Source of the DNA: Prostheceraeus crozeri
Taxonomy: Eukaryota; Platyhelminthes; Polycladida; Euryleptidae
Direction: 5' to 3'
Length of the DNA: 64,000 nt
Assembly: GCA_907163375.1 (NCBI GenBank)
Contig: CAJQUW010011532.1
Span: forward strand, 1,054,001 to 1,118,000
Of the stretch, positions 45,041 to 56,479 are shown one piece after another. Within the stretch, counting starts at the first letter, position 1. Each line of letters begins with the position of its first letter. Both the position numbers and the translations under genes were made by a program. The notes beneath the pieces are model-generated. The model searched no databases, had not been told where the DNA came from, and saw nothing but the letters and a program-made list of their open reading frames with translations.

Positions 45041-46149
45041 TATTTGTGTTATCTATTTATTTATCTTATTATCTTATCATTTCTGTTACCGGTTTATTAT
45101 CGTCAGTCAAGCTTAGATGCTATAGGCAATGCGTAATCCAATACTATCTGCTGCATTGCCCATGCCTTAATTTTTTCATCCCACCCATTTTGCCACAGGC
45201 TTTCTTCTACTACGTTTTCAGACAGTGATGTGAATTTCAAGTTATACATTGATTTTGACTTCAAATTCCTACTATACCTGAAGATAGCCAACAGATATTG
45301 ACTGAAGTTAATGGCAAAGAGACATTGATAGTGTTTGCCGACGTTATGTAATGGGCTCCGTCCAATCTTGCCTCAATATGACACATATTTTTACAATTTG
45401 ATAATTTTAAGGTAACTTTTAGGACTAATGCTGAGTAGGAGAAAGTCCTGAGCTTTCCTTAGCCGTAATTCAGTGAGATATTCAATAAGGCTGCGCTCAA
45501 CAATTTATACTGACTGTATTATAAGTGATTGCTCATGCTATCTGTCATCACGTCTTTAGTTTTTTTCGATTGATTGCAATTATGTTCACGTCATGTGGTC
45601 GAGGATGCCATTGGAATTGTGCTAGCTGTTGTCTTAATCCATGCCATGCACATACGCCATATTGGCTATGATGACATGACTCATAAAGATGTGACACAAT
45701 TTAAGTCCAAATGAACACTATCTCCCTATCTTCCCCATCTGAACTTATCTGACCAGGATTTGAACACAAGTCAGCTTGAAAGTTAAACAAGTGCTTCATC
45801 CCCACGGCCAGAACAGGCAGCAAAAAAGAAGCGCTGAAGAAAAACCTATGTCACAATGTTCTGCACATCAGATACTAGGATTCTATTGTTAAAAAGAGCT
45901 ACTGCCGAACCAACCGCTGTTATCGTCCATTGGACATAATCCTAGCCCAGCCAGTGTATACAATGATAGCAAGCGATAGAGATTGACATGGAGACTCGTC
46001 TCTTTTTGGCTTGTGTGATTGGTCGAGTACGCGCAATGCAGAAGTAGCTCAGTGAACAAGCGAGCCTCAACAATCAGATTGCAGGCAGGCCTGTCAAGTG
46101 AAAAGTACCTGTCATTGACTCAATTTTCCTCCGTGGTAAATCTGTCATA
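45041..46149. other. Spacer
   Basis: Nothing recognised. Confidence 0.3.
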
Positions 46150-46876
46150 TAGTCCGCCAGCCAGAACGAGTTTCTGCAGGGAACGAGGCCGAAAGTGAGA
46201 CTTTCACAGAATGATGTACACCCTATTCCTACTACGAATCGGCACGTCTGCCGAGTTCTAGTGAGTTCCTCTTCTTGTCAGACAAGATCAAAGAAAAACA
46301 CATGTAAATCCAATGGGACGCAGATTGTAGTCTTTGGCTAAAATGAAATTTTCCATGTTTTCTCTAATTAAACGAAGAGCATTAAGCCCAGAGTCATGAT
46401 TTTTGACATGTAATGTCTTCAGGTCATTTCCTATGATATGCACGTGCGTTTATCATGCATCTAATAGGGAATGTATGCGAGAATGTGGTTAAATGTGGAT
46501 AAAGTTGCTCAAAATGTTTGTGTTTGCCGTCATTAAGAGGCTTGCCAAATCGAAATGTGTTTAGCTTTATAGACAGGGGTGCATGATGATGAAAGGAAAT
46601 GACCTAAAGACATTCCATGTCAAAAATTATGACCCTGGGCTTGATACTTTTCGTTTAATCAGAGAAAACATGGAAAATTTCATTTTAGCCAAAAAATGCA
46701 GTCTGCGTCCCATTGGATTTACATGTGTTTTTCTTTGATCTCGTCTGACAAGAAGAGGGACTCACTAGAACTCGGCAGACGTGCCGATTCGTAGTAGGCA
46801 TATGGTGTACATCATTCTGTGAAAGTCTCACTTTCGGCCTCGTTCCCTGCAGAAACTCGTTCTGGCTGGCGGACTA
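46150..46876. repeat. Fold-back element with ~300-bp arms
   Basis: The left arm 46150-46460 and the right arm about 46560-46876 are reverse complements over roughly 300 bp with scattered differences (about nine in ten positions agree by eye). The outermost 20 bases, AGTCCGCCAGCCAGAACGAG and complement, are perfect. The centre, about 100 bp, is unique. No clear TSD. A third, diverged partial copy of the arm lies at about 47125-47250. Confidence 0.9.
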
Positions 46877-47124
46877 ATACGGAAATGTCATTCACAGTGT
46901 TCGACTCTCCACGATCTAAATTTGCTGACTGTGTACATTCAATGTCGGCCTAATGTCAATCTTCTGGTTTGTCTGAATTCAGGCTTGATTTTGCATTACG
47001 TTCACTGTAACATTGATCTTCTTATCCTTCGAGACTAGTTCCGCCTGTGACCATCAGTGCTGAATAATATCATCTCTAGACGCAAACACGCAGACAAGGC
47101 AATTGTTTCTCTGTATGACATTAG

Positions 47125-47250
47125 TCCACAACGACTTTCTGCAAGGAACGAGGTCATATTTGCCTATGTGTTTATCTTTGATCCTGTGTGACAAAAGTAG
47201 GTTCTGGTTAGAACTCGGTTGACGTGCAGATTCGTAGGATCGTAGTTGGA
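47125..47250 (+). repeat. Diverged partial copy of the 46150 fold-back arm
   Basis: TTTCTGCAAGGAACGAGG, then TGTTTATCTTTGATC, then GAACTCGGTTGACGTGCAGA and TTCGTAGG follow words of the arms, but with pieces rearranged in direction. Confidence 0.5.
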
Positions 47251-47439
47251 AGCCAGTGGCGTGCGTGATCAAAACCGGCTGGTCGGTGTGACCGGGCCGG
47301 CGGCCGGTTCCAACTCTGGTGGCCATGTCATTTCGGTCGCGCATCGCTGTATGTACTTCCATTGAATTCAACGAAGGTGATGAACTCACTGTGCGAACTT
47401 ATGCCAACTTCTAGGCAAAGACGGACTAACATTAAAAAA

Positions 47440-47655
47440 CTTGTGCGCAATGGTCTGAATTCTTCGAATGAAAAAGAGGCGCGGCCTTTTTAAAGAAATT
47501 TACATAAATTAGCAAACTGTGAGCGAATTTTTCCGATTCCAGGGAGGGCGTTAATACTCCCTTTTTGCCCACTTACTAAGTTCATTCATGTGTCATCGCT
47601 TTGAATTGGTCAGTACTTATCGTAAACTGAAGCGCGAAAACAATCTAATTCAGTA
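47440..47655 (+). repeat. Dispersed repeat pair member 1
   Basis: TGCGCAATGGTCTGAATTCT, then GTGAGCGAATTTTTCC, CCCTTTTTGCCCACTTACTA, AAGTTCATTCAT and CAATCTAATTCAGT have counterparts in the same order at 60870-61130. Function unknown. Confidence 0.55.
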
Positions 47656-48503
47656 CATATAGTACTTGCCTAGCTTTCTAGCTGACTTGTGTTCGAATCC
47701 TGATCAGATGATTTGTGGTTGAGACTCACTTTGTGTCACTTGATGAATCTTTGTCAAACAGGACAACTGTTTGCAAAATATATTGTTTTCAACGACACTC
47801 TGTAATATATAATGAAGAAGAGCAGATGATAAGTCTTGCAAAGTCTTGCGTGACTTTATTTTAAAAAGAGTATTAGCTTGAAAATGTTATTCCAATCTTG
47901 AATGCCATCTTTTGCTTCATTTGAATCTCGACATCAAGAGACTTCAAATGTGTCTTTAAAAACAAACAAAAGATTTCTACTTGACCAGAAGAGTATGCGT
48001 GAGTTAACTATCACATAATTGCATCTAAATTCCCTAAAGCTGCTACGCGATGCCAATTAGAATTCATGCGGACATTTAGAGAGAAGTAATTGGCAAATAG
48101 ATGAAAGAACAAGTGGAAGAAAAATATGTGTGTAATATGTGACCGCTAGATTTAGAACTGTGTGAAAGATTTGTTTCAAAAACTGTGGTGGATCGGTAAT
48201 GGGAAGTATGAAGTAGATCAAGTAGTGAAAAATGTGTATTTGAGTGCAAAGGATTGGAGCGGAGCGGGTTATCCTGTTCGATAGGCTTGACCAGCTGATT
48301 TCGAGTGGTCAGTATGCAATTAGCATATCAAGTGAAATTTCGACGAGTGTTCGTCAAATGCAACTTTAAACAGGGGCACTAACTTACACGACATGTCAGT
48401 GTTGTGTTAGAAGTAGTATTTGACGAATACTACGAAATTCCACTTAGCATGTTAATTACGTGTTTATAATTTATCCATGCATGGCTGCAACTTTCATAGG
48501 GAG
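47656..48503. other. Spacer with a repeat X outlier
   Basis: At 48316-48345 and, inverted, about 48420-48460, lie AATTAGCA..AGTGAAATTTCGACG-type words that accompany repeat X at 17824. No gene. Confidence 0.4.
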
Positions 48504-48638
48504 TTGTATCGATGTTGAGAGATGTGAACTAGGCATTGCTGATGATTCCTGATATTGAATGAAATGGCATTTATTCAGCTCTTTTCCCATTTTTCAACTG
48601 AGTGAGCAATTCAATACTTAATTGTTCTATTTTTGAAG
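48504..48638 (-). repeat. Dispersed repeat family X, copy 4
   Basis: TTGTATCGATGTTGAGAGAT, GTGAACTAGGC, GCTGATGATTCCTGATATTG, and CAATACTTAATTGTTCTATT run in the same order as copy 3. Confidence 0.7.
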
Positions 48639-49339
48639 TGCTTCAATCAGCATGTGCAAGTACGTGTTATGTTTTTCTAAATGTATCAAAATCAGCATGT
48701 GAAACTGATCACGCCAATTATGTTAGAATTTATTGAATTGCAGTATTAAACATAATGATGAATAAGCAATCGATCATTTGATTTTTTACGGTCCTCACGA
48801 TTTATCCCATAAAAAATAGTTGAAAAATGTTTGACAAAGCAATACCTTCATGTCCTTGCCATTACCGGTAGCACCTGACAGTCATGTTGAATGACATGAC
48901 GCGAATTGTGGAAGTTATATAAAACGTTGTCATTAAAAGTAACAAATTGATTCATTTGTGTCTGTGAAAATGTCAATTTCATAAAATGCACCTTCAAGAT
49001 TTCAAAATACACTTTGCGGTTTTCATTTCATGTTGTTATCTTAAAATTTTAGATAAAATATTTGAAATTTGTGCATAATGTAGCACATCAAACTTCTCCT
49101 AAACCTTTGTAAATTGGTCATTTGATCTCATTGGGTCTACTATTTTGCTCAAAAATATGTGCGACAAAAGACCATTTCTTCATTTCGTTAAACTCATGAT
49201 TTAGCATGACTTATGGGACGCATCAAAGCTGTTAGAAAATCAAATCAATTTCCAGTAGCATATGCAAGGATCTCAATTTTACGTTTTTCCTGTCTTTTCG
49301 GTTTTTTTACGAAATTAGTCTTTGTTGTTGTGTGTTGTG
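48639..49339. other. AT-rich spacer
   Basis: Nothing recognised. Confidence 0.3.
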
Positions 49340-50045
49340 TCGGGCGGTAGGACGGCAGCGGATCAAGGACGCCAGAAGTGGGGCTGGCCACCCGAACCGG
49401 ACGGTGGTTACTTCAGCTCGAAAGCTAGGATGTTATCCTTCTTCGGCAACCGTGTGGAGAAGCCCCTACATAGCATAACGCCCTCAAGATCCGCCTTTGG
49501 ATGCCATCGGCATTCGTGCCCTACGCCACGAGAGCCTGCCGCAGTACACTTGGGCTCCTTTACCCCGACGGCAACAAGGTCGGGGTCAGGGATGACCCGG
49601 AAGTAGCCGGTGTGCCGCCTCGTTGCCGGACAGCCGGATAAAAGCTGCTGAAGACTCAAGGAGACGCTATCAAGACGCACCATCACCATAATTTAGTCAC
49701 ACGAGCAAAACAGCAAGGATGTCTGAGCACCAAGTTGGCATGCCTTGTTGACAGTTTCCATTTTCGTCGCCTCCTAACGACTTGCGTGGGATACAGAGAT
49801 GCTATTCTAAAAGTCCCGGCGACCCCACGGGCAAGTTGCTGATGTTGGGAGATGACGACCGGAGTCTCGGCCACATATTCCATTATGTGATCCACCCCTT
49901 CCCGAACCTGTAAGACATTCCCGTCAGCAAGAACCTTACCCTATACCCACCCAGCTTCAGGGAATATCATCTTCTCAGGCTCCGTATATCTCTCTGGACA
50001 ACTAGACCTACACGCGGATATCCCACCCGCATAGGCCAGCCACTC
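49340..50045. other. G+C-rich block of unknown origin
   Basis: Base composition shifts abruptly to G+C-rich between about 49340 and 49690 and stays above the local level to about 50040. Both strands are open for about 93 codons over 49322-49689, and a further 70 codons are open on minus at 49683-49895, but I recognise no domain. It may be the 5' part of an unidentified retroelement or a short host CpG-rich region. Confidence 0.4.
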
Positions 50046-51327
50046 GAGAAGTATGGATTGTTTGAAATTTGTCAGTTTTTGTTCTGATAATGCAATGGTG
50101 CAAATATCCTTCAAGCAATTAAGGAAATTGATAGCTTGATTCATTTTGTGGATTGATAAGTTTCGAAATCTGACAGAGTAGCTCTGACAGAAATGATAAA
50201 TGGATTGAAACAAAAATTGATTTTTTCTTCCAAAATACTTCTAATTTCGAATTATTCTGATGACACACTTCCTCATCGTTCGTTCTATCCAACTATTTTG
50301 AGAATGTGTGAAGATGTTTGTCAGAGAGAGATAAGATAACAGAAATTTGAGCATTCCATCTTTAGGCTGACAGTTAAACGAAACGTAGAGAAGATGGAAT
50401 TTTTTCGTTAATCGATCATTTTATTACACTTTTCTAGGAATGTACGTTTAGAGTGACGAAAGCTTATTTTCAGTTGTACGATAACCATAATGAGGACATC
50501 AAGACTAAATTTACTTTAATTTGGAGACTCATAGGACAACGAGACACTTATCTTGTCAACTTCGACTTAATCCAATCTGTACTAACGAAATCAGGAAGTC
50601 AGTTGTCAGTTGACGAGTTAACTAACTGATAGAACTTTAATTTACGCTTTGCCATTTGTTCATTCAGAGCTACTAAAGTTTGCTTGACTTGAGTTATCAT
50701 CTGATGGTAAAGTAGTTTTGTCACAACACAGGAATGACCTTAAGATAAACATTTAATCAACTTAGTTCTATCTTAGATTCTCACTATGAGCGATTTTCTT
50801 CAAATCGATCGAAATTTGCGGTGTAGAACAAACTTATGCTATCAGTTTTGGTAAGGAGATAAGGACAGAAAAGTGAACTAAATATTTCATTGACTGTAAA
50901 TTGTATTGGAATATCGGCATTTATGAAAGCGGTTGCTATTAGGAAGAAATGTTGCTTTATCATGTTCAATTCAATTCCATATGTTGGAAAAGACAAGCTA
51001 GTGAGGTCTGGTTCGGCGAAATGGTTGTTAAAACGACCAAAGCTCATTAATTTCATTTGAGTCTTAATCAGTCTTCAGACAGACAAGCTTTCTAACCCTT
51101 CGGGAATCGCTAGAGACGTCACTATTTATTCTGCATAAATGAGGATTTTGTCACTTAATTTAAGTATCACCACCAACTCAATTCTACATAAAACTGTGAG
51201 CGAAGTGTTCATTGAACCATAAGACTGGTTGAAGGCGGTAGTCGACTTCAACAGACATGGTCCTTACGCGGCATATTTATCATCAAGGTTGAATTGATTG
51301 AGTATTTTACTAGGACTATATAGGTAC
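50046..51327. other. Spacer
   Basis: Nothing recognised. Confidence 0.3.
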
Positions 51328-52075
51328 GGAGCTACAGACACTTCCTTCCCAAAGTCGCACACATAGGGCTTAATAGCATGGATTTGTAGATCTTGAAACG
51401 CTGAATACAAAAATCAAATTCTTGAGTGTCACATCCAGTCGCTTTCGGTTATAGGCAAGGTTAAAGCATTCTCATTGGAATCCAATGGTAAAATTCAAGA
51501 AGTATCAATGGATTGTGAAACACTTGTTAATTTTCGTACATTTTCTCTTGCAGAAAAGAGACTGTTTATCAGAATGCCATGAAATTTGAAACATGATTCA
51601 ATTCAGAACATCAACTTCGATATAAAAGTTGAAGTGACTCACATGACTCAGTATTTGATGTCTGAGAACCTCTACAAAATGAGTAAAATCACCAAAATTG
51701 AGTCAAAGCATGAAATTTACTCATTTTGTAGAGGCTCTCAGACATCAAATACTGAGTCATGTGAGTCACTTCAACTTTTATATCGAAGTTGATGTTCTGA
51801 ATTGAATCATGTTTCAAATTTCATGGCATTCTGATAAACAGTCTCTTTTCTGCAAGAGAAAATGTACGAAAATTAACAAGTGTTTCACAATCCATAGATA
51901 CTTCTTGAATTTTACCATTGGATTCCAATGAGAATGCTTTAACCTTGCCTATAACCGAAAGCGACTGGATGTGACACTCAAGAATTTGATTTTTGTATTC
52001 AGCGTTTCAAGATCTACAAATCCATGCTATTAAGCCCTATGTGTGCGACTTTGGGAAGAAAGTGTCTGTAGCTCC
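51328..52075. repeat. Near-perfect 0.75-kb hairpin
   Basis: The left arm 51328-51687 and the right arm 51716-52075 are reverse complements over about 355 bp around a 28-base loop. By eye only three substitutions (near 51345, 51508 and 51670 with their partners) and a one-base length change at the outer end separate them, about 99% identity. No terminal repeat, TSD or known gene was recognised. An RNA read through it would form a long double strand. Confidence 0.95.
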
Positions 52076-52830
52076 CGGACTAATAGAGTCTACATCGCAT
52101 ACACTCGGCTGTGCACCTGGCACTTATTTTATGCATTTTGCCATTCACTCATCTGTTGATGAAGATTCGACATGAAGTAATCCTGCTGGTAACTACTTAA
52201 AAAGCTAAGGGAAGTGTAAGATGCATAATCAACCGTATCATTAAGCGAAAAGAAAACTTGAAAAGTCTTCTTCTCTCATTGAATTCCATCGTACGATGAA
52301 GAAATCAAGTGACAGAAATAGGCATACATGCAAGACGGAAAGCAGGCGGAATTCAGGTGTTCATGTGGATGAACAGTCGTTTGCGACTATTTCTTCAAAG
52401 AATCGGTTTTCGATTGATTTATAATCACCCGAGCGAATGAGACTGTTTTCATGAATCCGACAGACAATGTTCCGGAAGTAGGGGCGGCTCTGTCAAAGCG
52501 CTCCCGTCTTCACATCCGGAAACATTACTTGGAATGGATATAGACCTAACTAATCAGCATAATAGATGTAGGGTTTTAGTCATGAAGAAGATAACTGAAG
52601 AAGCTAAACATGTTGACATTCTTGCCTTAGTATGCTATTTACATTAACAATCTTCATAAGTATACGATAATGAATGCATCCAGAGAAGTCGATCGTCAAT
52701 ATCATATAGTGAATATTATTTACTATTCTCTTGCATTCGATTGCCATATTGTCTGACGGACGTTCGATGGCTGATTCTCCTATGGGTTACCTCCCCCTCA
52801 CCATGTTTCAAATATGTCTAAAATCGTTGA
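52076..52830. other. Spacer
   Basis: Nothing recognised. Confidence 0.3.
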
Positions 52831-53217
52831 GGTTATTTTCTACCCACTTATAAAAATGGAACTGGGACATGAACTTCTTGAGTTTGAGAAGATACCTGTA
52901 GGTGTATCGATGTCAGCAGCTTCATCTTACTTCGTCCGTTCGATGGATTGTGATCTGTGCAGATAGCACTCGACGTCAGCCAATTCATTTCGCGACAGCT
53001 TGAGAAGTGATAATGAACAAGGCCACATCCCTTACATTTTTTAACTTCAAAATGTGTGGCAGAAGATCTTGGTACTTTAAATAGCAGTACAAGTAATGAT
53101 GTTGAACAGAATAGGTCAGATCAAGTTGCTGATATCACTGCACTTCAAGTTCTCGTCTCTAGTTCAAAAACGCATGTTTGATTTGAATAATATTTTGTAA
53201 ATGGGTAGAGAATAACC
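52831..53217. mobile_element. MITE with TTATTTTCTACCCA ends, copy 1
   Basis: 387 bp. It begins GGTTATTTTCTACCCACTTA and ends GGGTAGAGAATAACC, inverted complements. Interior words TCAGATCAAGTTGCTGAT, CACTTCAAGTT and CGTCTCTAGTTCAAAAAC match copy 2 (58187-58628). No TSD fixed. Confidence 0.75.
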
Positions 53218-53483
53218 CAAACAGCAACGTGCTAAAGTCAGCTAAAGTTTTGAGACGATTGATTCTCTTTTTCGGATTTTAGAGAAAGCGTTGGATGGAG
53301 GAGGGGGGTTAATTTACAAGTACCAGCGCAGAATCTCGCTCACAATTGAAAATGCTAATAGATAGAACATAGATACAGATAGTATAGACAATGATGTCTA
53401 TTAAATGGATGTAAATTTTGTAGATTAGGAGTGAAATACTTCCCAAAAGATGTTTAAACGTCAAATATGCAAACATTATTGAA

Positions 53484-54181
53484 ATGCTGGTTTATGGACT
53501 TCAAGTTTTTCAGGAAGCAGCATTATGTTCGACTTGCCCGAAAGGTAGAAGCCAATTTTTGGACCACTTGTGTCGTCATGCGCTTCTGTGCCGGTCCAAG
53601 TGTTGTTCGTCGTCAGAACGGGTTGAGAGACGTCTTTTTGCGTACTGCCAACTGACTCACTTAGCACCTCAGTTGGAGAAGGGTGGTGACTTGGGGCATG
53701 ACCAGTTAAATATTCGGCCGATATTCTCTTACCTTGGTCGTTCAGCGGCGCTTGACCTCACGGTGACTCATCCGCTTTAAATTCTAACTCATTGTTGTCA
53801 GCGCGAGTCACCGCAGAATCTGCTCCCGATTTGTCTGAGAACAGGGAGATAACCGAGAACTACTTGAAGTGCTTTGAATTGGGGTGGCACTGTGATTGTG
53901 AGCCATTGGCAGTTTCCGTTTACGGCACTTGGGGCAAGAATGCTCGATCAGTATACCAAAGAATTGGCTCTCGCCTATCCTTTCAAAGAGGCATTCACAG
54001 AAGACGGAGTCTGTGCTTACAGCGTGCCAACGCCCGTGCTTTGTCTCTGCATATGGGGCCAAATTACGACGTTGGTGGTCAAGTCTTTGTGATTCCGGAC
54101 TCCCATCTTAATTTTTTCCCATTTTGTTTTACTGAATTTGCCTTGTATTGTTTCTTACAGAATATTAAGGTCCTTTTGTAA
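53484..54181 (+). pseudogene. Retroelement C-terminal relic with restriction-like endonuclease-type motif
   Basis: Two plus-strand pieces, 53484-53780 and 53792-54181, in different frames. The first reads ALCSTCPKGRSQFLDHLCRH, ALLCR, then EKGGDLGHDQLNIRPI and GRSAALDLTVTHPL; the second TAESAPDLSENREITENYLK, CFELGWHCDCEPLAVSVYGT, WGKNARSV..IGSRLS and ends ANARALSLHM. This resembles the conserved C-terminal region found near reverse transcriptases in many invertebrates (zinc-knuckle-like C..C, then RP.D..., then G+.ALD.TV.HPL, then a YG.WG block). The RP..D/ALDLTV spacing recalls the PD-(D/E)XK fold of R2-type endonucleases; here the first acid is gone. Frameshifted, therefore inactive. The assignment is from memory of the pattern. 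Confidence 0.6.
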
Positions 54182-55189
54182 ATAAATTACAGTCGACCAG
54201 GCAATCTTGTATCATTCGTGTATGGATAATTCACATGTACTATTTTCAATTGCTTCCCTACAATGAAGAACATTTATTGTTTAAGCGACACTTCGGCTGA
54301 TTATTAGATTTTTCTCAGACACCTTTCTATATGATTCAAAATCATGCATGTTCAAAATCTTGCTGATGTCTATAGATTGTTTCCTATCACTGCTTTAACA
54401 TGATCAATACTATCACGCCATCATTCGGGCGTCCACTTCCCAATTTAAAAATTAGGACTCTTCAACTGAGAGAGTTTATGATGATTTGGAATGTAATCAC
54501 TTCTAGCCCACCCTGTACATGCCCATTTGCTATGACCCTTAACAGCATGCAATTAGATGGAATGAGAGATGCATAACGATCAGGTTAAACAGAGGATACT
54601 AGTCGCTCCTCCTGCGCTATTCAGTCATCAATAGTCGTGTGTGGAGACCTCCAGACAAATGATGCGACTGATTGATGAGTTCTTGAACTCCTACCTAAAT
54701 CCAACGACAGACGACGCGTGCATTCTCTTCCAATTATTCATTCTTCCAACTGTATGTCAGGAGATAATGAATACTTGTATCTAAGGGAACATCTTAGTAG
54801 AGCAATTTATTGATGATGAATATTCTCTAAAATAAGTTCTTAGATAGGAATGGGCGGTTGATCATATAAAGAGCTTGACAATCTGAAGAGACAGCGCTTC
54901 CAAATCAACGGAGTCAGTACGATCTTTCATTGATAATTGAATTGATGCATGAAAGAAGAGTTGATAATTCTAAAAAAGCATCTACACCGAGCTCTGAACA
55001 GCATTGGGATTCCGATAGGGGCGGATATATTGATCAGAATTACATCAAAATGACCTTACTAACGCCGCGGCGCTTATTAGAGGAGGGCGTTGATAAAAGA
55101 AGTACGTTTTCTTAGTCAAGAGATTTTTCCAAATTGAATAGGAACACTAAGTAAAAAGGTATATGACTTCTATGGAAAAGCATCACTGT
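54182..55189. other. Spacer
   Basis: Nothing recognised. Confidence 0.3.
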
Positions 55190-55290
55190 GTTGTCTGACT
55201 GTATCATGTGTAAAGTCTGACTGTGTCAGGACCGTCCCCCAACATGGGGAAGTACTGATGCTAAACCATTCATCATCAATAAGAGCTGAA
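55190..55290 (+). repeat. SINE family A, 3' tail fragment
   Basis: AAGTCTGACTGTGTCAGGACC, GTCCCCCAACATGGGGAAGT and GCTAAACCATTCATCATC correspond to the tail of copy 2 (29590-29793); the tRNA-like head is missing. Confidence 0.65.
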
Positions 55291-56479
55291 AACTCATCTA
55301 GCATCCACCATCGACCGATAGAAGGCGCAGGAGGCCGAAGGCCCGTCTGGAGTGCATTATTTTTTGACTTTAAATTATAAATCTCGACCAAACTTTGGGG
55401 AGTTTGCTGATTCGACTTGTGAAAACATAAAATGATCTCCCGTCGACCGACTGGTCAGTTATGTCATCTAGCATGCTTCTTACTGCGTTACTGATTATTG
55501 ATTTATTCATTGCCAACAAGATGAGGTGGTTTCAACGCTGATTGAACACATCGTCACACTAGACTTGAGCGTGATGAATCGGTGTTTGGCAGTTCGAGCA
55601 TGGCAACAGTCAGAGACAGGAGCCACCATCAATAGGATACAACTTGCAGGTTAGGTTATTTTTTAGCTGAGGTGTCGTGCCATCTCCTCCAATAGGAATA
55701 TTCCCAATACAAGGCATATACGTCGATGACGATATAAAATCAGATGAAGAGTATGAAGTCTGTATTAAGTAACTTCTTTTACGTCAACATAGCCTGAACT
55801 AACTCCCGTTCAGTATCATTTGGCATTCCATTGACGTTTCATGACTACTATATTACTTTGCTTTTTTGTTCAATCGATAATGCATGTACTTCATGCAGTC
55901 ACTCTTTTCTAATTTTCTTGATATCAGAAGTCGGCGTTTATAAGAGGCAGTACGGGCAATTAAGTTGGAGTATAAATTTTCTATTGGTGTTATTCGCTTG
56001 GTGGCACTGTAAACAGCAATTAAATTTATACAATTTTGTAAAAATATTGTAATCTAATCGAATTTTGGTTGCTTCTGGTGATGTCAACCCACTCGCTCAC
56101 TGCTATTTTGGAGTCCAGGGGCGTCAGTTGTCGGATGGTCTACTCAGGTCCAGGGGCGTCCGTTGTCCCAGTGCCTATCGGGGAGCAACACTTAGGTTCC
56201 ATGGTATGTGCATGTGTGCACGTATGCGCAAATGTTTTGCATTGTGTGGTTGTGATTTGCAAAGGAAGTACAGAGGAGAAGAGTGGACGGAGGGGTTTAG
56301 GTGGTGTAAGTATTCTTTCAAGAAGGGTGATTTGTTGGTGCGAAGTTTGCTAGTGTTCTGTGTGTGCGTCTGTCGAGTTTTTGTTTTGAACAAATGGAAT
56401 TGCGTTACTAAAAATTGAAATGCTTCTTTGAATATTGATACTTCATTGTCATTGATAAATTACGTTATCGATGTGATAG
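55291..56479. other. Spacer
   Basis: A 117-codon open stretch at 56065-56418 (+) has a Cys-rich, TG-repeat-like translation without a known domain. Confidence 0.3.

Noticed and set aside
51993..52175. Frame running out of the hairpin's right arm as an exon
   Set aside because: Only 60 codons, beginning within the palindrome, with no family resemblance.
56065..56418. 117-codon Cys-rich frame as a small secreted protein
   Set aside because: The translation follows a TG-rich low-complexity stretch; there is no signal peptide or conserved cysteine pattern.
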